From Deltaproteobacteria bacterium RIFCSPLOWO2_02_FULL_57_26 (GTDB taxonomy: Bacteria; Desulfobacterota; Binatia; UBA9968), in assembly GCA_001798455.1 (NCBI GenBank), contig MGSI01000126.1:1-7768 (forward strand): 7,768 nt of DNA, read 5' to 3'. The notes beneath the pieces are model-generated. The model saw only the letters and a list, made by a program, of their open reading frames with translations. It ran no database searches and was not told the DNA's origin. Made by a program: the position numbers and the translations under genes. Numbering within the stretch: the first letter of the stretch is position 1; each line of letters starts with the position of its first letter. Shown piece after piece: positions 1 through 6,379 of this stretch.

Positions 1-2
1 AA

Positions 3-122
3 ATTCATCGCCAGAAGGGATTCGATGAGGCCTATGGACGGTTGTGGAACATCTTCCGGCATGAGCTCAAGATCCGGCTGGATCAGGGTCAAAGTCTTGA
101 CACGCAGAAACCTAGCCGATAA
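3..122 (+). CDS. C-terminal end of an ABC transporter ATP-binding protein (partial)
   Basis: An open frame enters from the left edge and runs 39 codons to a TAA at 120-122. The peptide (IHRQKGFDEAYGRLWNIFRH, then an ELKIRL stretch and a polar tail) resembles the C-terminus of SsuB/TauB/NrtD-type ATPases, where an aromatic/acidic segment of the form F-x-x-x-x-x-x-L-W-x-x-L/F-x-x-E-L follows the nucleotide-binding domain. No Walker or signature motif lies inside the window, so the call rests on this weak tail similarity and on position: the permease starts 14 bases after the stop, as expected in an ATPase-permease-binding protein operon. It would be the cytoplasmic subunit that drives the importer encoded downstream. 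The rest of the gene lies outside the window. Confidence 0.6.
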   Translation: MHRQKGFDEAYGRLWNIFRHELKIRLDQGQSLDTQKPSR

Positions 123-136
123 AGGAAGGGTTACTC

Positions 137-967
137 ATGGCGGACTCCACCAATAGCGCAGGAAGCCCAGAGATCAGCCGCCCCTATTGGACACGGAGCC
201 TATGGGTCAATCTCGTGAGGCTCGGGGTGATCGGCGGCTTTTTTCTCCTATGGGAGATCGCCTCGGGAAGATGGATCGAACCTTTCCTGATCAGCAGCCC
301 GAGTCGTATTTTCACATCCCTTATCGACAACATTCAATCCGGCACCTTGATGGAACATTCATGGGTCACCTTCAAAGAGATCGGTATCGGGTTCCCGCTG
401 GGAGCGCTTTCCGGCATCGCCACCGGCTATCTGTTCGGCCGCAGCCGCACCCTGGCAGAGATCTTCGAGCCCATTATCATGGCCATCTATGGCATCCCGC
501 GGACCGCTCTGGCGCCGCTCTTCATCGTTTGGCTGGGCATCGGCATCTGGTCCAAGGTCGGCGTGGTTTTTTTGCTCACCTTCTTTTTGAATTTTTTCAA
601 CACCTATGCCGGAATGAAGCAGATGGACCAGGAATATATCGACCTTGCGCGCCTCATGGGCGCCAGCAAATGGAAACTCACCTTCCGGGTGATTTTCCCC
701 GCGGTATCGCCCTATATCCTGCTGGGCGTTAAGACCAGCATCCCCTTCGCGGTCATCGGGGCGATTGTCGGAGAATTCATCGCCGCCACCGAAGGGATCG
801 GCTTCTTCATCCGGCTCTCGGCCGGAGTTTTCAAAACCGCCGACGTCTTTGTCGGAATCATCGTCCTCATGTTCATGGTCATCGTCATGAATAAGATCGC
901 GGATATGGTCGAACGGCGCGTGCTTCAGTGGCAGACGCAAACCGAGCACGTGCAGATTCAAGGTTAG
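137..967 (+). CDS. ABC transporter permease, NitT/TauT (SsuC/TauC-like) family
   Basis: This 276-residue inner-membrane protein would form the translocation channel of a nitrate/sulfonate/taurine-type importer. The length is normal for SsuC/TauC proteins. Hydrophobic segments lie at about residues 28-43, 84-103, 111-134, 140-158, 190-215 and 235-254, giving the usual six-helix plan. The ATPase-coupling EAA loop is visible at about 169-189 (D-L-A-R-L-M-G-A-S-K-W-K, then R-V-I-F-P), with the conserved glycine at 175 and proline at 188. The ATG at 137 is preceded by a purine-rich AAGGAAGGG at 122-130. The gene follows the ATPase tail after 14 bases and precedes the first binding protein after 15, so one transcript is likely. 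Family membership is clear; the substrate is not shown by the sequence. Confidence 0.93.
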   Translation: MADSTNSAGSPEISRPYWTRSLWVNLVRLGVIGGFFLLWEIASGRWIEPFLISSPSRIFTSLIDNIQSGTLMEHSWVTFKEIGIGFPLGALSGIATGYLFGRSRTLAEIFEPIIMAIYGIPRTALAPLFIVWLGIGIWSKVGVVFLLTFFLNFFNTYAGMKQMDQEYIDLARLMGASKWKLTFRVIFPAVSPYILLGVKTSIPFAVIGAIVGEFIAATEGIGFFIRLSAGVFKTADVFVGIIVLMFMVIVMNKIADMVERRVLQWQTQTEHVQIQG

Positions 968-982
968 AAGGGAGGTTCTAAG

Positions 983-2047
983 ATGGAAAAGAGACCGAGC
1001 TCAAGCAAAGGGTTGGCCGCGGGGCTGGCGCTCCTGCTGGTGGGTGTCTTCGGGATGACCTCTCCCGCTCGGGCGCAGAAAGAATTGCCCGAAGTCACCA
1101 TCGCGACCGCTGTCCCCAACTTTGCGTTTGCGGCTGTTTGGGTAGCCGAACAGCTAAAGTATTTTGAAAAAGAAGGCGTGCGCGCGAAGATCACCGTAGC
1201 CGGTGGCGGCTCGCCTTGCCAGACAGGTGTGGTGGGGAAGTCACTCAACTTCTGCGCTTCCTCCTCGGAAGGTTTGATCCTTGCCCGCCTTGAGGGAGCC
1301 CCTCTGATCGCCATCCAAGCCCACAACAGCAACCTGACGCTGAGCGTGGCGGTCCGCAAGGAGATTGCCGAAAATGCAAAACTCACCCGCGAGAGCCCCC
1401 TGGCGGCTCGACTGAAGTTGCTGACCAAGCTCGGAACCATCGGTGCGACCAGTCCAGGGGCAGCGTCCGAGCAAATCTTTAAATTCCTCGTCGGGAAGGC
1501 AGGCGGCAGCCCGGAAAAACTAAAATTCGTCTACCTGGGAGGGACGGAGCTACCTGCGGCGCTCATGAACAACGTCATTGACGCCGCGGCCCTCTCGCCG
1601 CCGTCCATGGAAGCCACGGAGGCAGCCGGTAAAGGCTATGTGTTGATTCCGCTCGGCCGCGGCGAAGTTCCCGAGCTGACCGACTATCCTTATGAAGTCC
1701 TGATGGTCCGGCCGGACTATGCCGAGCAGAATCCGAAGCTTGCCACGGCGGTATCTCGGGCGATTTCCCGCGCGGGAGCGCTCTTCCACTCCAACCCCCA
1801 AGAGGCTAGAGCAGCCCTCCGGGCCCATAAATTCTCGAACCCGCAGAGGCTAACGGATGCGGTCTTCGACCTTTCTCTCGCCATGGTCAAAGACGCGATG
1901 CCGAAATGGGGAACCATGACAGAGGAGGGATGGCAGAAAGTCATCACATTCTCCATCGGCGCCGGAATTGTGAAGGATCCTTCGAAGGCACTTTCGGCCA
2001 AAGAAGGCGTGCTCTGGACCAATAAGTACATCGGTAAAGGTCCATAA
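983..2047 (+). CDS. NMT1/SsuA-like ABC transporter substrate-binding protein, copy 1
   Basis: This 354-residue periplasmic binding protein would deliver ligand to the permease encoded just upstream. The N-terminus has a Sec signal peptide: basic residues, a hydrophobic core at about 12-25, and an A-R-A cleavage site at 29-31 followed by Q-K. The mature part starts K-E-L-P-E-V and shows the NMT1/NitT-TauT pattern: first strand I-A-T-A-V, then A-V-W-V-A-E-Q-L-K-Y-F-E-K-E-G-V at about 51-66. Later parts include T-I-G-A-T-S-P-G (152-159) and E-Q-I-F-K-F-L. Two cysteines, C79 and C91, flank a Gly/Ser-rich segment and are kept in the next gene's product. GGGAGG at 970-975 fixes the ATG at 983. It is about 80% identical, without gaps, to the protein encoded immediately downstream. 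The ligand is unknown; operon mates suggest a small organic or oxyanion solute. Confidence 0.93.
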   Translation: MEKRPSSSKGLAAGLALLLVGVFGMTSPARAQKELPEVTIATAVPNFAFAAVWVAEQLKYFEKEGVRAKITVAGGGSPCQTGVVGKSLNFCASSSEGLILARLEGAPLIAIQAHNSNLTLSVAVRKEIAENAKLTRESPLAARLKLLTKLGTIGATSPGAASEQIFKFLVGKAGGSPEKLKFVYLGGTELPAALMNNVIDAAALSPPSMEATEAAGKGYVLIPLGRGEVPELTDYPYEVLMVRPDYAEQNPKLATAVSRAISRAGALFHSNPQEARAALRAHKFSNPQRLTDAVFDLSLAMVKDAMPKWGTMTEEGWQKVITFSIGAGIVKDPSKALSAKEGVLWTNKYIGKGP

Positions 2048-2097
2048 ACCATCCGACGCTCTGCGATGAGCTTAGAGAGGGAAGGGAGATTTTAACC

Positions 2098-3168
2098 ATG
2101 CCTAAAGGAGCCAGTTTTCCCAGCTCGCGAATAATCCGGCCCGTCATCCTCACCGCTTTCATCCTGGTCTTTTCCCTAGGAGGCCAGGCTCGTGCCCAGA
2201 AAGAGCTGCCCGAAGTCATCATCGCGACCGCTGTATCTACTCTCGCCTTCGCGGCGGTTTGGGTGGCAGAGCAGCTCAAATATTTCGAACAAGAGGGAGT
2301 GCGCGCCAAGATCACGGTGGCCGGCGGCGGCTCGCCGTGCCAGGCTGCCGTTGTCGGACGCTCAGTGAACTTTTGCGCATCGTCATCAGAGGGACTGATC
2401 CTCGCCCGGCTCGAGGGAGCCCCGCTCATGGCCATACAAGCCCACAACCGGACCCTGACCCTGAGCCTGGTGGTCCGCAAGGAAATTGCGGAGAAGTTTA
2501 AAGTCACCCGGGAGAGCCCTCTAAACGACCGCATCAAAGTCTTCACGCAGCTGAAAACTATCGGCGCCACGAGTCCCGGAGCGGTCTCCGAGCAGATCTT
2601 CAAATTTCTCGTCAAAAAGGTCGGCGGCAATCCGGAAAAACTTAAATTTGTTTACCTTGGAGGGACAGAGTTGGCCCCAGCGCTCATGAACAACATCATC
2701 GACGGGTTTGGACAATCGCCGCCGGGAGCGGAGACCACGGAGGCCGCGGGCAAAGGCTATGTTCTGATCTCGCTGTCACAGGGCGAGATTCCGGAGCTGA
2801 CCGACTATCCCTATGAAGTGCTCATGGCCCGCCCGGACTTTGTGGACAAAAACCCGAAGCTTGCCACGGCGGTTGCCCGAGCCATATCGCGAGGCGGAGC
2901 GCTCTTCCACTCCAATCCCCAGGAAGCGAGAGCGGCTCTGCGGGCCCACCGCTTCTCCAACCCCCAAAGGCTAACGGATGAGGTCTTTGACCTCTCGTCA
3001 TCCTTGGTCAAGGAGGCCATCCCCAAATGGGGAGACATGACGGAGGAGGGATGGCAGCGGGTCCTCAACTTTTCCATCGGCGCGGGCATCCTCAAAGATC
3101 CATCCAAAGCACCTTCGGCCAAAGAAGGTGTGCTCTGGACCAACAAGTACGTCGGGAAAGGCCCGTAA
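2098..3168 (+). CDS. NMT1/SsuA-like ABC transporter substrate-binding protein, copy 2 (tandem paralogue)
   Basis: This 356-residue secreted binding protein is a tandem duplicate of the preceding gene. The mature regions (from K35 here, K33 in copy 1) align over 322 residues without a gap and differ at about 63 positions by hand count. The signal peptides are unrelated: this one has a hydrophobic core at about 15-28 and an A-R-A-Q cleavage region at 31-34. Cysteines 81 and 93 are conserved with copy 1. Differences cluster at about 115-152 and at 203-214, where G-F-G-Q-S-P-P-G-A-E replaces A-A-A-L-S-P-P-S-M-E. In NitT/TauT binding proteins that second stretch, after the 'ALMNN-ID' segment, lies near the ligand cleft, so altered specificity is plausible but inferred. 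AAGGGAG at 2082-2088 supports the ATG at 2098. The gene ends inside the base of a terminator hairpin. Confidence 0.93.
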   Translation: MPKGASFPSSRIIRPVILTAFILVFSLGGQARAQKELPEVIIATAVSTLAFAAVWVAEQLKYFEQEGVRAKITVAGGGSPCQAAVVGRSVNFCASSSEGLILARLEGAPLMAIQAHNRTLTLSLVVRKEIAEKFKVTRESPLNDRIKVFTQLKTIGATSPGAVSEQIFKFLVKKVGGNPEKLKFVYLGGTELAPALMNNIIDGFGQSPPGAETTEAAGKGYVLISLSQGEIPELTDYPYEVLMARPDFVDKNPKLATAVARAISRGGALFHSNPQEARAALRAHRFSNPQRLTDEVFDLSSSLVKEAIPKWGDMTEEGWQRVLNFSIGAGILKDPSKAPSAKEGVLWTNKYVGKGP

Positions 3169-3191
3169 GCGGCTCTTGCGGGCCGCTTTTT
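3167..3191 (+). terminator. Rho-independent terminator of the ABC transporter operon
   Basis: A perfect 7-bp stem, AAGCGGC (3167-3173) with GCCGCTT (3182-3188), encloses an 8-nt loop and runs into five T residues (3187-3191). The left arm starts on the last two bases of the stop codon of the second binding-protein gene. It points toward the convergent aminotransferase gene and should stop plus-strand transcription from entering it. Read on the minus strand the hairpin has only a two-base T-run, so it is a poorer terminator in that direction. Confidence 0.75.
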
Positions 3192-3220
3192 GCCAGAGGC
3201 GCAGAGGGAAGGTACGGACC

Positions 3221-4549
3221 CTAGCTGGCGGTAGCTTCCTTCAGGGCCAAAGAGAAGATCTCCACGGCCGCTTGGGCCTCGGCCTCGGTGACGATCAGCG
3301 GCGGGCAGAAGCGGATCGTACTCTGACCACAACCGAGCAGGAGCAGGCCCTTTTCAAACGCTTTCCGAATCACTTGATTACGCAGCTCAGGATCGGGCTC
3401 GCGCTCCCCGTCCGGTTTCGCCAGCTCCACGCCGATCATGAGCCCCAGTCCCCGTACGTCGCTGATCCCAGGGGCACTCGCTTTGACCTGCTCGAGCATT
3501 TCTTTGAGGTAGCGCCCGACTCGGGCCGCGTTGTCCACCAGACCATTCTCCAAAAGCGCAATCGTCGCCAGGGCTGCGGCGCAGGCGACAGGATTGCCGC
3601 CGAAAGTCGAGCCATGTGTACCCGAGGTCCAGGTGCTAAGATCGCTCTTGGCGATCATGGCGCCCAGGGGAAGCCCGCTGGCGATCCCTTTCGCCACACA
3701 AAGGATATCCGGCTCCACTCCCCAATGCTCGCACGCGAACATCTTCCCGGTGCGACCAAAGCCGGTCTGCACCTCATCGGCCACCAGTAGGATGCCGTAA
3801 CGCCCGCACATCTCTTTGAGCATCCCGAGATACTCCGGCGGCGGAACGACGTATCCCCCCTCGCCTTGAATCGGCTCGACGAAGATCGCCGCCACCTCTT
3901 CCGGGGCCACTTCCAGCCGGAATAAAGTCTTCTCGATGTATTTCACGCACTCGATGCCGCAGCTGCCGTAGGTCAGATGGTAGGGACAGCGGTGGCAATA
4001 GCCGTACGCGACATGATGGATAGCGGGCACAAGTGGAGCGAAATGCGCCCGGTGAGAAGAGCGGCTCGCTGTCAAAGAAAGAGAACCCATGGTGCGGCCG
4101 TGGAAAGATCCCAGGAAGGCAACGACATGCTGGCGCCTCGTGCTGTAGCGCGCGAGTTTTAAAGCCGCCTCAATGGCCTCGGTGCCTGAGTTGGTGAGGA
4201 ATACCTTCTTGGCGGAGGAACCGGGGGCTAAACGGCACAACTTTTCCGCCAGCTCCGCCATGGGCTCATAGTAAAAATCGCTGCCGCAAAAGTGGAGAAA
4301 CTTGCGCGCCTGCTCTTCGATCGCTTGTAAGACGTTGGGATGAGCATGGCCGGTCGAAGCCACGGCGATCCCGGCGGTGAAATCCAAAAAGAGATTCCCA
4401 TCGACATCCTCAATGACCATCCCGCGTCCTTGCTTGACGACCAGAGGATAGACCCTCCCGTAAGCGGGGGCGGTGTAAAGTTGATCGCGCTCGATGACCG
4501 CTTTCGCTTTGGGGCCGGGAAGTTCGGTTTTGATACGAGGAACCTTCAT
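3221..4549 (-). CDS. Class III PLP-dependent aminotransferase (4-aminobutyrate/ornithine/acetylornithine type)
   Basis: This 442-residue cytoplasmic enzyme would transfer the omega- or alpha-amino group of an amino acid to 2-oxoglutarate or another keto acid. Class III landmarks are in order: phosphate-binding S-G-T-E-A (121-125), S-F-H-G-R-T (148-153), V-E-P-I-Q-G-E (224-230), the PLP-ring aspartate D258 in A-D-E-V-Q-T-G-F-G-R-T, the Schiff-base lysine K287 in A-K-G, and T-F-G-G-N-P (315-320). Length and the start 'LPGPKAK' match the GabT/ArgD-like branch that also holds archaeal ornithine aminotransferases and broad amino-acid racemases. Four cysteines (185, 188, 197, 201) form C-x2-C-x8-C-x3-C, also typical of that branch. 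No clear Shine-Dalgarno site precedes the ATG; the leader is A/T-rich and adjoins a palindromic repeat. The neighbouring ornithine-related genes favour ornithine, GABA or lysine as donor, but this is inference. Confidence 0.9.
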   Translation of the reverse strand: MKVPRIKTELPGPKAKAVIERDQLYTAPAYGRVYPLVVKQGRGMVIEDVDGNLFLDFTAGIAVASTGHAHPNVLQAIEEQARKFLHFCGSDFYYEPMAELAEKLCRLAPGSSAKKVFLTNSGTEAIEAALKLARYSTRRQHVVAFLGSFHGRTMGSLSLTASRSSHRAHFAPLVPAIHHVAYGYCHRCPYHLTYGSCGIECVKYIEKTLFRLEVAPEEVAAIFVEPIQGEGGYVVPPPEYLGMLKEMCGRYGILLVADEVQTGFGRTGKMFACEHWGVEPDILCVAKGIASGLPLGAMIAKSDLSTWTSGTHGSTFGGNPVACAAALATIALLENGLVDNAARVGRYLKEMLEQVKASAPGISDVRGLGLMIGVELAKPDGEREPDPELRNQVIRKAFEKGLLLLGCGQSTIRFCPPLIVTEAEAQAAVEIFSLALKEATAS

Positions 4550-4577
4550 CTTAGTTTTTAATTTTGAGTTTTGAGTT

Positions 4578-4745
4578 AACTAAAAACTATAGTGACGGAA
4601 TTAAATAAGTTGACATCAAATCCCCTCTCGCTCTCCTAAATCCCCCTCTATCCCCCTTTACCAAAGGGGGAGAAAGGGGGATTTGAGGGAGGATAGGGTG
4701 ATTATGGTAATTTTCTTTTTTCCTTCACTATAAGAACTAAAAACT
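4578..4745. repeat. MITE-like palindromic intergenic element with flanking 11-bp direct repeats
   Basis: The core is a strong palindrome. CCCCCTTT (4652-4659) pairs with AAAGGGGG (4663-4670) around a 3-nt loop. Outside a 4-by-4 partly paired step, AAATCCCCCT (4638-4647) pairs with AGGGGGATTT (4675-4684). Near the ends, TATAGTGACGGAA (4588-4600) and TTCCTTCACTATA (4720-4732) are inverted repeats matching at 12 of 13 positions. The segment is bracketed by AACTAAAAACT at 4578-4588 and 4735-4745, which may be a target duplication. There is no room for a transposase, so this would be a non-autonomous element or a structural repeat. It ends 8 bases from the aldehyde dehydrogenase stop codon and 28 bases before the aminotransferase start. 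The surrounding sequence is A/T-rich with other AGTTTTTA/TAAAAACT motifs, so the direct repeat could be chance. Confidence 0.65.
4586..4613 (-). promoter_or_regulatory. Possible sigma70-type promoter for the aminotransferase gene
   Basis: On the minus strand a TATAGT (-10, complement of 4586-4591) lies 16 bases after a weak TCAACT (-35, complement of 4608-4613). Transcription would begin near 4579, giving a leader of about 30 bases before the ATG at 4549. The -10 matches five of six consensus bases and the -35 only three. The -10 overlaps the terminal inverted repeat of the palindromic element, so the element may have brought this promoter. Weak evidence. Confidence 0.25.
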
Positions 4746-4753
4746 CGTTGACT

Positions 4754-6244
4754 TTAGTCGACGCTGTCGATCTGCGCCTTCTGCAACCTTCCGGAATAAT
4801 CGATGTAGACGGATTTCCACTCGGTAAAGATGTCATACACGGTGGTGCCAGCCTCGCGATGGCCGTTGCCCGTCTCCTTCACGCCGCCAAAGGGAAGATG
4901 GACTTCGGCGCCGATGGTAGGGCCATTGATGTAGGTGATGCCGGCCTCGATATCCCGGATGGCACGGAAGGCTCGCGCCACATCCCGCGTGTAGATCGAG
5001 CTCGAGAGGCCGTAGGGGGTCGCGTTGAGGACCTCGATGGCCTCTTCGAAGCTCTTGACTTCGATCAGCGAGAGGACCGGGCCGAAAATCTCCTCCCGGG
5101 CGATGCGCATCGTCGGCGTCACCTCATCGAAGATCGTGGGGCGGTAAAAGAGGCCATGCACCCACTCCCCCTCCTCATAGATGGTCCCCCCGGTGAGGAG
5201 CCTCGCCCCTTCGCCTTTGCCGATCTGGACGTAGCCGTGGACCTTCTTTCGCGCCGCCTCGTTGATCAGCGGTCCCATCTGCACGTTCTCGTCCAACCCG
5301 TTCCCGATCTTAATTTTTTCCGCCCGCTCAATGAGCATCTCGGTCATCTTTTTTCTGATGTCGCGGTGGAAGATCACGCGGCTGGTAGCCGTGCAGCGCT
5401 GCCCGGTGGTGCCGAAAGCGCCCCAAAGGGCCCCTTCCAGAGCGAGTTGCAAGTCCGCATCCTCCATGACGATCTGGCCATTTTTCCCGCCCATCTCCAG
5501 CGACACGCGCTTAAGGCTCTGGCCGCACGCCGCGGCGATCTCACGCCCGACCGCGGTCGATCCGGTAAAAGAAATCAACTGCACGTCTCGGTGGCGTACC
5601 AGAGCGGCGCCGGCCTCTTCACCCGTTCCGTGCACCAGGTTGGCCACGCCCGGAGGAAGCCCGGCCTGCTCCAGAATCTCGAAGAGCTCGACTGCCGAGT
5701 ACGGCGTATCCTCGGCAGGCTTTAGGACCACCGTGTTGCCACAGAGCAGGGCTGGAAAAAGCTTCCAGGTCGGGATCGCCATAGGAAAGTTCCAGGGCGT
5801 AATCAGAGCGCAAACGCCGAGGGGGAGGCGGACGGACATGGCAAACTTATCGGGCAATTCGGAGGGTGTGGTCTCTCCCAACAGCCTGCGGCCTTCGCCG
5901 GCGGCGTAAAATGCCGTGTCGATGCCCTCCTGGACGTCACCGCGCGTTTCTTTGAGGATCTTTCCCATCTCTCGCGTCATGGATCGGGCGATCTCCTCCT
6001 TGCGCTGGCGCAGGAGCTCGCCGACGCGGAAAAGGATCTCGCCGCGCTTGGGGGCCGGCACCAGGCGCCATTTGGCAAAGGCCTTTTTGGCCGCGCTGAC
6101 GGCGGCCTCCACGTCCTCGGCGCCCGAGGCGGGAAACAGTCCGATCAGGTCCCGGCGGTCGGCCGGATTGCGATTCTCAAAAGTCCGGCCGGATTTGGCC
6201 TCAACCCACTGGCCGTCGATATAATTCTTAAACAGGTCAGGCAT
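4754..6244 (-). CDS. NAD(P)-dependent aldehyde dehydrogenase
   Basis: This 496-residue cytoplasmic enzyme of the ALDH superfamily would oxidise an aldehyde to a carboxylate through a thiohemiacetal. All key residues are present: oxyanion-site N152 in P-W-N-F-P, cofactor-binding K175 in L-K-P-A-E, F-T-G-S-T (226-230), general base E250 in S-L-E-M-G-G-K-N, nucleophile C284 in G-Q-R-C-T, and E385/F387 in E-E-I-F-G-P. The C-terminus carries P-T-I-G-A-E-V-H-L-P-F-G-G-V-K (442-456) and G-N-G-H-R-E-A-G, partly like the antiquitin/aminoadipate-semialdehyde and uncharacterised Kuenenia-type groups. The substrate is therefore open; glutamate, succinate or aminoadipate semialdehyde would fit the aminotransferase encoded downstream on the same strand. 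The start N-Y-I-D-G-Q-W-V is typical, and GGGAGAG (complement of 6252-6258) precedes the ATG. Divergent from the ornithine cyclodeaminase-like gene. Confidence 0.93.
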   Translation of the reverse strand: MPDLFKNYIDGQWVEAKSGRTFENRNPADRRDLIGLFPASGAEDVEAAVSAAKKAFAKWRLVPAPKRGEILFRVGELLRQRKEEIARSMTREMGKILKETRGDVQEGIDTAFYAAGEGRRLLGETTPSELPDKFAMSVRLPLGVCALITPWNFPMAIPTWKLFPALLCGNTVVLKPAEDTPYSAVELFEILEQAGLPPGVANLVHGTGEEAGAALVRHRDVQLISFTGSTAVGREIAAACGQSLKRVSLEMGGKNGQIVMEDADLQLALEGALWGAFGTTGQRCTATSRVIFHRDIRKKMTEMLIERAEKIKIGNGLDENVQMGPLINEAARKKVHGYVQIGKGEGARLLTGGTIYEEGEWVHGLFYRPTIFDEVTPTMRIAREEIFGPVLSLIEVKSFEEAIEVLNATPYGLSSSIYTRDVARAFRAIRDIEAGITYINGPTIGAEVHLPFGGVKETGNGHREAGTTVYDIFTEWKSVYIDYSGRLQKAQIDSVD

Positions 6245-6274
6245 ACGCCGTCTCTCCCTGTATGGACTGAGGTT

Positions 6275-6303
6275 ATTCTAGTGGGCTGGCGGGACAAACA
6301 CAA
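6275..6303 (-). promoter_or_regulatory. Candidate promoter of the aldehyde dehydrogenase gene
   Basis: Read on the minus strand, TTGTGT (complement of 6298-6303) and TAGAAT (complement of 6275-6280) are separated by exactly 17 bases. The -10 fits the sigma70 consensus at five of six positions and the -35 at three. The start point would fall near 6268, leaving a leader of about 24 bases that contains the GGGAGAG ribosome binding site. Base match only; no experimental support. Confidence 0.35.
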
Positions 6304-6331
6304 TCGCCTCCATTCGGGCATGAACCACCCC

Positions 6332-6359
6332 TTGCGGCGTGAGAAACCGGCGATACAAT
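6332..6359 (+). promoter_or_regulatory. Candidate promoter of the ornithine cyclodeaminase-like gene
   Basis: TTGCGG (6332-6337) and TACAAT (6354-6359) are 16 bases apart on the plus strand. The -10 matches five of six consensus bases and the -35 three. Transcription would start near 6366, giving a very short leader to the ATG at 6380. It faces away from the aldehyde dehydrogenase promoter, so the 135-bp gap would hold two divergent promoters that could share control. Weak to moderate support. Confidence 0.3.
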
Positions 6360-6379
6360 GGGCTTCGGGACAGGTGATC

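Noticed and set aside
1944..2630. Minus-strand open frame spanning the end of copy 1 and start of copy 2 of the binding-protein genes
   Set aside because: Antisense to two genes with clear signal peptides and family motifs. A similar antisense frame exists opposite copy 1 simply because the two genes are paralogous.
3128..3790. Plus-strand open frame overlapping the terminator and the aminotransferase gene
   Set aside because: It starts inside the second binding-protein gene, crosses its terminator and runs antisense to the aminotransferase; no ribosome site or recognisable domain.
4610..4638. TTGACA on the plus strand as a promoter -35 box
   Set aside because: It matches the -35 consensus perfectly but no -10-like hexamer lies 15-19 bases downstream, and no plus-strand gene follows; it sits inside the palindromic element.
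4748..5725. Long plus-strand open frame (325 codons) opposite the aldehyde dehydrogenase gene
   Set aside because: It lies wholly antisense to a gene with every ALDH catalytic motif, its translation is low-complexity Asp/Arg/His/Leu-rich and resembles no family, so it is a GC-driven shadow.
6281..6379. N-terminal extension of the TIGR00300 protein from GTG 6281
   Set aside because: The added 33 residues resemble nothing in the family, would run through the candidate promoter, and the family start M-x-R-x-V fits the ATG at 6380.
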